Origin: Mesorhizobium sp.
Lineage (GTDB): Bacteria > Pseudomonadota > Alphaproteobacteria > Rhizobiales > Rhizobiaceae
Direction of reading: 5' to 3'
Assembly: GCA_004020875.1 (NCBI GenBank)
Contig: SAPZ01000023.1
Location: 1-64,000 of the forward strand
Length of the DNA: 64,000 bases
Shown: in pieces, positions 60,331 to 64,000 of the stretch
Position numbering within the stretch: the stretch's first letter is position 1
How the letters are laid out: every line of letters starts with the position of its first letter
Translations under genes and position numbers: made by a program
Notes under the pieces: generated by a model
Database searches by the model: none
What the model was told of the DNA's origin: nothing
Seen by the model: only the letters and a program-made list of their open reading frames with translations

Positions 60331-60372
60331 GCATGTCGCCCGAAGCCGTATCCGGGTTTTGGGGCGCGCATA
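60331..60372. repeat. Diverged rhizobial palindromic repeat between chvI and chvG
   Basis: GCATGTCGCCCGAAGCCGT ... TTTTGGGGCGCGCAT has the same arms and CCCGAA core as the copies at 20960 and 50860, with more mismatches. It lies between the chvI stop and the chvG start. Confidence 0.45.
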
Positions 60373-60397
60373 GGAACGGACCGGGAGCTGCTATTCG

Positions 60398-62182
60398 ATG
60401 GCAGTGGAAGTAGAGCGAGGCAGACGGGCGGGCGCGGCAAGGCGTCCGCCGCGGATCGTGCCCGCCTTCGTGTCGAGATTCACGGTGCCGATGCGCCGGT
60501 TTCTCGGCCATCACATCTTCTCCAGCCTGACGCGGCGCATCCTGTTTCTCAACCTGGCCGGCCTTGCCGTGCTGGTGACCGGCATCCTCTATCTCAACAC
60601 CTTCCGCGACGGCCTGATCGACGCCCGCGTCGAGAGCCTGATGACGCAGGGCGAAATCATCGCCGGCGCGATCGCCGCCTCGGCGACGGTGGAAACCGAT
60701 TCGATCAGCATCGACCCGGAAAAGCTGCTCGAGCTGCAGGCCGGCGAGAGCCTGGGGCCTGGGTCGGACCAGCTCGACAATCTGGACTTCCCGATCAATC
60801 CCGAGCGCGTCGCGCCGGTGCTCAGGCGACTGATCTCGCCGACGCGCACCCGCGCCCGCATCTATGACCGCGACGCGAACCTCCTGCTCGATTCCCGGCA
60901 TCTCTATTCGCGCGGCCAGATCCTGCGCTACGACCTGCCGCCCGTCGACGATGAACAGCCCGGCCTCGTGGAGCGGGTCGAGAAGTTCATCTTCGACTTC
61001 TTCCGCAACAAGGACCTGCCCGTCTACCACGAGCAGCCCGGCGGCAATGGCGCGGCCTTCCCAGAGGTGGTCAAGGCGCTGACCGGCAGCCCTTCCACCA
61101 TCGTGCGGGTGAGCGAGCAGGGCGAGCAGATCGTCTCCGTCGCGGTGCCTATCCAGCGCTTCCGCGCCGTGCTGGGTGTGCTGATGCTGTCCACCGAGGG
61201 CGGCGATATCGACAAGATCGTCGCGGCGGAGCGCAAAGCCATCCTGCGCGTGTTCGGCGTCGCGGCGCTGGTCACCGCGATCCTGTCGATGCTTCTGGCG
61301 TCCACCATCGCCAACCCGCTGCGGCGGCTTTCCGCCGCGGCCGTCCGGGTGCGGCGCGGCGTCAAGAACCGCGAGGAAATCCCGGACTTTTCCGACCGGC
61401 AGGACGAGATCGGCAATTTGTCCATCGCCGTGCGCGACATGACCAATGCGCTTTACGCGCGCATCGAGGCGATCGAAAGCTTCGCCGCCGACGTTTCGCA
61501 CGAATTGAAGAACCCGCTGACATCGCTGCGCAGCGCCGTCGAGACGCTGCCCTTGGCGAAGAACGACACGTCTCGTGCGCGTCTGATGGAGATCATCCAG
61601 CACGACGTGAAGCGGCTCGACCGCCTGATCACCGACATCTCCGACGCCTCCCGTCTCGACGCGGAGCTGGCGCGCGAGGACGCCGGAACCGTGGACCTGA
61701 AGAAGTTCATAACCGATCTGGTCGCGGTCTCGCGCGAGACCACGCGCAACAAGAAGGCCGTCGAGATCGCGCTCAAGGTGGCCAAGCTGCCGGCCGGCGC
61801 CAAGGGCTATTTCGTTGTCGGCCATGACCTGAGGATCGGCCAGGTCATCACCAACCTGATCGAGAACGCGCGCTCCTTCGTGCCCGACGATCACGGCCAT
61901 ATCGCGATTTCATTGGCACGCGCGGGCAAGTTCAACATCATCACCGTCGACGACAACGGCCCGGGTATCCGGGCCGAGAACATCGACCGCATCTTCGAGC
62001 GCTTCTACACCGACCGGCCGGCCGGCGAGGCGTTCGGCCAGAACTCCGGCCTCGGCCTGTCGATCAGCCGCCAGATCGTCGAGGCGCATGGCGGCACGCT
62101 GACGGCCGAAAACATCCCCGGCACCAAGCCCGGCGAGATCAAGGGCGCGCGCTTCGTGGTGACGCTGCCGGCGGAAGGCTGA
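60398..62182 (+). CDS. chvG: Sensor histidine kinase ChvG (ExoS-like)
   Basis: The 594-aa kinase has membrane helices near residues 48-68 and 283-304 enclosing a periplasmic sensor domain (about 70-280), then HAMP (305-360), the HisKA box FAADVSHELKNPLTS (H368) and the ATPase N, G1 and G2 boxes (NLIENARSF near 486, DDNGPGIR near 515, GLGLSIS near 550). It phosphorylates ChvI in response to acid or envelope cues. ExoR, its periplasmic inhibitor, is not in the window. Confidence 0.95.
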   Translation: MAVEVERGRRAGAARRPPRIVPAFVSRFTVPMRRFLGHHIFSSLTRRILFLNLAGLAVLVTGILYLNTFRDGLIDARVESLMTQGEIIAGAIAASATVETDSISIDPEKLLELQAGESLGPGSDQLDNLDFPINPERVAPVLRRLISPTRTRARIYDRDANLLLDSRHLYSRGQILRYDLPPVDDEQPGLVERVEKFIFDFFRNKDLPVYHEQPGGNGAAFPEVVKALTGSPSTIVRVSEQGEQIVSVAVPIQRFRAVLGVLMLSTEGGDIDKIVAAERKAILRVFGVAALVTAILSMLLASTIANPLRRLSAAAVRVRRGVKNREEIPDFSDRQDEIGNLSIAVRDMTNALYARIEAIESFAADVSHELKNPLTSLRSAVETLPLAKNDTSRARLMEIIQHDVKRLDRLITDISDASRLDAELAREDAGTVDLKKFITDLVAVSRETTRNKKAVEIALKVAKLPAGAKGYFVVGHDLRIGQVITNLIENARSFVPDDHGHIAISLARAGKFNIITVDDNGPGIRAENIDRIFERFYTDRPAGEAFGQNSGLGLSISRQIVEAHGGTLTAENIPGTKPGEIKGARFVVTLPAEG

Positions 62183-62195
62183 CGCCAGGCCGAAC

Positions 62196-62657
62196 ATGCC
62201 GGACACCGCCGCGAAGCCCCTGAACATCCACGGGACGGCCCTCCTGATCGGCGAGCGCGGCGTGCTGATCACCGGGCCGTCGGGCGCCGGCAAGACGACG
62301 CTGGCGCTGGCGCTCCTTGATCATTGCCGAACCCGCGGCATGTTTTCCCGGCTGGTCGGCGACGACCAGTTGTTTGCCACCGCGCAAGGCGGCCGGCTGG
62401 TGTGCCGCGCGCCGGCAACCATCGCCGGCCTCTGCGAGGTGCACGGCATCGGACCGCGGCCGCTGGCCTTCGAGCCGGCCGCCGTGATCGACCTTGTCGT
62501 TCGGCTGGTCGAGCCGGCCGATATGGCGCGGCTGCAGGACGAAGCCACCGAGACGATCGACGGCTGCCGGGTGCCCCGCATCGACATCGCCCGGCAAAAT
62601 ATCACCGCCGCGCTACCCATGCTGATGGCGCGGCTGCCGATCCCGCCTTTTTCATGA
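62196..62657 (+). CDS. hprK: HPr kinase/phosphorylase, short alphaproteobacterial form
   Basis: The 153-aa protein keeps the catalytic core with Walker A GPSGAGKTT (27-35) but lacks the N-terminal domain of the roughly 310-aa Firmicutes HprK. Short forms are normal in rhizobia. It phosphorylates or dephosphorylates HPr on serine. It starts 13 bp after chvG and precedes EIIA and HPr genes, a regulatory PTS without sugar permeases. Confidence 0.9.
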   Translation: MPDTAAKPLNIHGTALLIGERGVLITGPSGAGKTTLALALLDHCRTRGMFSRLVGDDQLFATAQGGRLVCRAPATIAGLCEVHGIGPRPLAFEPAAVIDLVVRLVEPADMARLQDEATETIDGCRVPRIDIARQNITAALPMLMARLPIPPFS

Positions 62658-62821
62658 TCCGGCCCGGGTTTTTTGCTGCGATGCGTCAAAATGGCCCAAG
62701 CCGCCGCAATTTTGGGCTTGTCAACCGGCCGTGCGTCGACAAGATAGCGCTCCCGCCGCCTGGAATGGCTGGCGAACATAATATACGCCTGTGAAGCGGC
62801 GATGACGGGAGCCACCAGAGA

Positions 62822-63223
62822 ATGATCGGACTCGTGCTCGTGACGCACGGTCAACTCGCCACCGAGTTCCGGCATGCCGTAGAGCATGTCGTCGGGCCGC
62901 AAGACAATTTCGAAACCGTGGCGATCGGCGCCGACGACGACATGGAGCAGCGCCGGGCCGACATTGTCGATGCGGTGGCGCGCGTCGATACCGGCGCGGG
63001 CGTCATCGTGCTCACCGACATGTTCGGCGGCACGCCGTCCAACCTCGCCATCTCGGTGATGGAATCCGGCCGCACCGAGGTCATCGCCGGCATGAACCTG
63101 CCGATGCTCATCAAGCTCTCCTCGATCCGCAAGGGCGACAACATGGCTGCCGCGCTCGACGAGGCGCAGGCCGCGGGCCGCAAATACATCAACGTCGCCA
63201 GCCAGCTCCTGAGCAGCAAATGA
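62822..63223 (+). CDS. PTS EIIA, mannose-family (regulatory PTS)
   Basis: The 133-aa EIIA-Man-type protein has the phospho-accepting His9 in LVLVTHGQLA and TDMFGGTPSNLAI near 64. It receives phosphate from HPr. No EIIB or EIIC is nearby, so it probably has a regulatory role. It overlaps HPr by 4 nt. The 164-bp gap after hprK holds no gene. Confidence 0.92.
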   Translation: MIGLVLVTHGQLATEFRHAVEHVVGPQDNFETVAIGADDDMEQRRADIVDAVARVDTGAGVIVLTDMFGGTPSNLAISVMESGRTEVIAGMNLPMLIKLSSIRKGDNMAAALDEAQAAGRKYINVASQLLSSK

Positions 63224-63516
63224 ACGCATCGGCGCCGCAGACGGATGAGGTTGTGCGGGAATTCCCGATCATCAATCAGCGCGGCCTGCACGCGCGCGCT
63301 TCAGCGAAATTCGTCCAGGTCGCCAGCGGTTTCAATGCCACCATCCATGTCGAGAAGGACGGCGTGAAGGTCGGCGGCACATCGATCATGGGCCTGATGA
63401 TGCTGGCGGCGAGCCCGGGCTATTCGATCCGCGTGATCGCCAGCGGCCCGGAAGCCGTGCCGGCCATGGATGCGCTGGAGCAGCTGGTCGCGTCGCGCTT
63501 CGGCGAGGAAATCTAG
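63220..63516 (+). CDS. PTS phosphocarrier protein HPr
   Basis: The 98-aa HPr has the active-site His24 in RGLHARASAKF and the regulatory serine S55 in VGGTSIMGLMML, the target of HprK. The N-terminal extension of about nine residues is usual in alphaproteobacteria. Its start overlaps the EIIA gene. It likely gets phosphate from EI-Ntr encoded elsewhere. Confidence 0.95.
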   Translation: MNASAPQTDEVVREFPIINQRGLHARASAKFVQVASGFNATIHVEKDGVKVGGTSIMGLMMLAASPGYSIRVIASGPEAVPAMDALEQLVASRFGEEI

Positions 63517-63550
63517 GCCCCGGCCTCACATCCCGCGCAAGATATGCGCG

Positions 63551-63568
63551 CATAAAGATTTCTTTATG
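63551..63568. promoter_or_regulatory. Perfect 18-bp palindrome upstream of ahcY
   Basis: CATAAAGA-TT-TCTTTATG is a perfect inverted repeat, 110 bp before the ahcY start. It fits the ATAAAGA-type sites I recall for ArsR-family SAM/SAH-responsive regulators in alphaproteobacteria. I see no SAH riboswitch fold in 63517-63677. Confidence 0.5.
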
Positions 63569-63677
63569 TCCCATTGTCGGATGGCGGCCGATCTGCTAGT
63601 CAGGCCGGCAACCGCGCCCTCTCACGCGCCTCCCGGCGCCGGCGCGCTTTTGTGAAAAATCACACCGGAGCACTGCC

Positions 63678-64000
63678 ATGACGGGTAGCAAGGACTATGT
63701 GGTCGCCGACATCTCGCTTGCCGGCTGGGGCCGCAAGGAGATCGAGATCGCCGAAACCGAAATGCCGGGCCTGATAGCCTGCCGCGAAGAGTTCGGCGCC
63801 AAGCAGCCGCTCAAGGGCGCGCGCATCACCGGCTCGCTGCACATGACCATCCAGACGGCGGTGCTGATCGAGACGCTCAAGGCGCTCGGCGCCGACATCC
63901 GCTGGGCCTCCTGCAACATCTTCTCGACGCAGGACCACGCCGCCGCGGCAATCGCCGAGGCCGGCATTCCGGTGTTCGCCATCAAGGGCGAGTCGCTCGA
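63678..64000 (+). CDS. ahcY: S-adenosylhomocysteinase, N-terminal part
   Basis: The reading frame continues beyond the window; 107 codons are visible. Diagnostic residues are YVVADISLAGWGRKEIEIAE near residue 7, GARITGSLHMTIQTAVLIETL near 46 and SCNIFSTQDHAAAAIA near 80. The enzyme splits S-adenosylhomocysteine into adenosine and homocysteine. CCGGAG precedes the ATG. It ends the conserved rhizobial block that starts with pckA. Confidence 0.95.
   Translation, partial: MTGSKDYVVADISLAGWGRKEIEIAETEMPGLIACREEFGAKQPLKGARITGSLHMTIQTAVLIETLKALGADIRWASCNIFSTQDHAAAAIAEAGIPVFAIKGESL

Noticed and set aside
62658..62821. AT-rich repeats between hprK and the EIIA gene as a terminator
   Set aside because: The similar segments are not true inverted copies and no stable stem with a U-run was found.
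63517..63677. Possible SAH riboswitch before ahcY
   Set aside because: The region lacks a convincing pseudoknot fold; the perfect DNA palindrome is a better explanation of control.

Overview
The window is a high-GC alphaproteobacterial chromosome segment, most likely from Mesorhizobium or a close relative in the Rhizobiales. The evidence is the pckA / chvI-chvG / hprK / EIIA-HPr / ahcY block at the right end, the hslUV-his-coaA block, the RpiR-type inositol regulator beside iolCDEB, and several copies of the short palindromic intergenic repeats common in this genus. No rRNA, tRNA, CRISPR array, insertion sequence or prophage was seen.

Region 1 (1-15.7 kb) is a carbohydrate island centred on inositol-type compounds. 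It holds an IolE/MocC-family gene, a CUT1 (MalK/UgpC-type) ABC transporter, an IolG-type dehydrogenase, a TIM-barrel isomerase, a Gfo/Idh/MocA oxidoreductase, an RpiR-type repressor (IolR candidate), and then iolC, iolD, iolE, a small membrane protein and iolB. iolA is not in the window. A tandem operator-like repeat lies upstream of iolC.

Region 2 (15.9-27.5 kb) starts with a partial phosphonate set (DUF1045 2H phosphoesterase, phnM, phnN). A polar amino-acid/opine ABC transporter follows on the minus strand, then an RbsABC-like sugar transporter with a divergent LacI-type regulator.

Region 3 (27.5-32.3 kb) holds a methyltransferase, a WYL-domain regulator, a LysE exporter, class I DAHP synthase (aroG), a small hypothetical gene and an SDR dehydrogenase. 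The aroG leader appears to be a transcription attenuator: a leaderless 25-codon peptide carrying F-W-Y-F-S-Y, an antiterminator segment and an intrinsic terminator. I regard this as the most striking unlisted feature in the window.

Region 4 (32.3-41.9 kb) is a second inositol-type island. It has a binding protein / permease / single-domain ATPase transporter, iolG and a LacI-type regulator, next to a three-gene oxygenase system (membrane di-iron oxygenase, Rieske ferredoxin, ferredoxin reductase) with the make-up of rhizopine mocDEF. A degenerate copy of the iol operator lies before the transporter, so both islands may belong to one regulon. A DUF1402 protein ends the region.

Region 5 (42-51.9 kb) has a PIN-domain toxin whose ribbon-helix-helix antitoxin is frameshifted, hslU, UPF0314, a GNAT acetyltransferase and hslV. 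The divergent histidine operon follows (hisB, DUF2628, hisH, DUF1330, hisA, arginase-like, hisF, hisE), then coaA.

Region 6 (51.9-57.6 kb) holds a GT-C/DUF2029 membrane protein, an operon of GT2 glycosyltransferase, GtrA flippase-like protein and a large membrane glycosyltransferase, and then alkB and arfB.

Region 7 (57.6-64 kb) has pckA divergent from chvI-chvG (acid/envelope two-component system), a truncated hprK, an EIIA of the mannose family, HPr, and the start of ahcY behind a perfect 18-bp palindrome.
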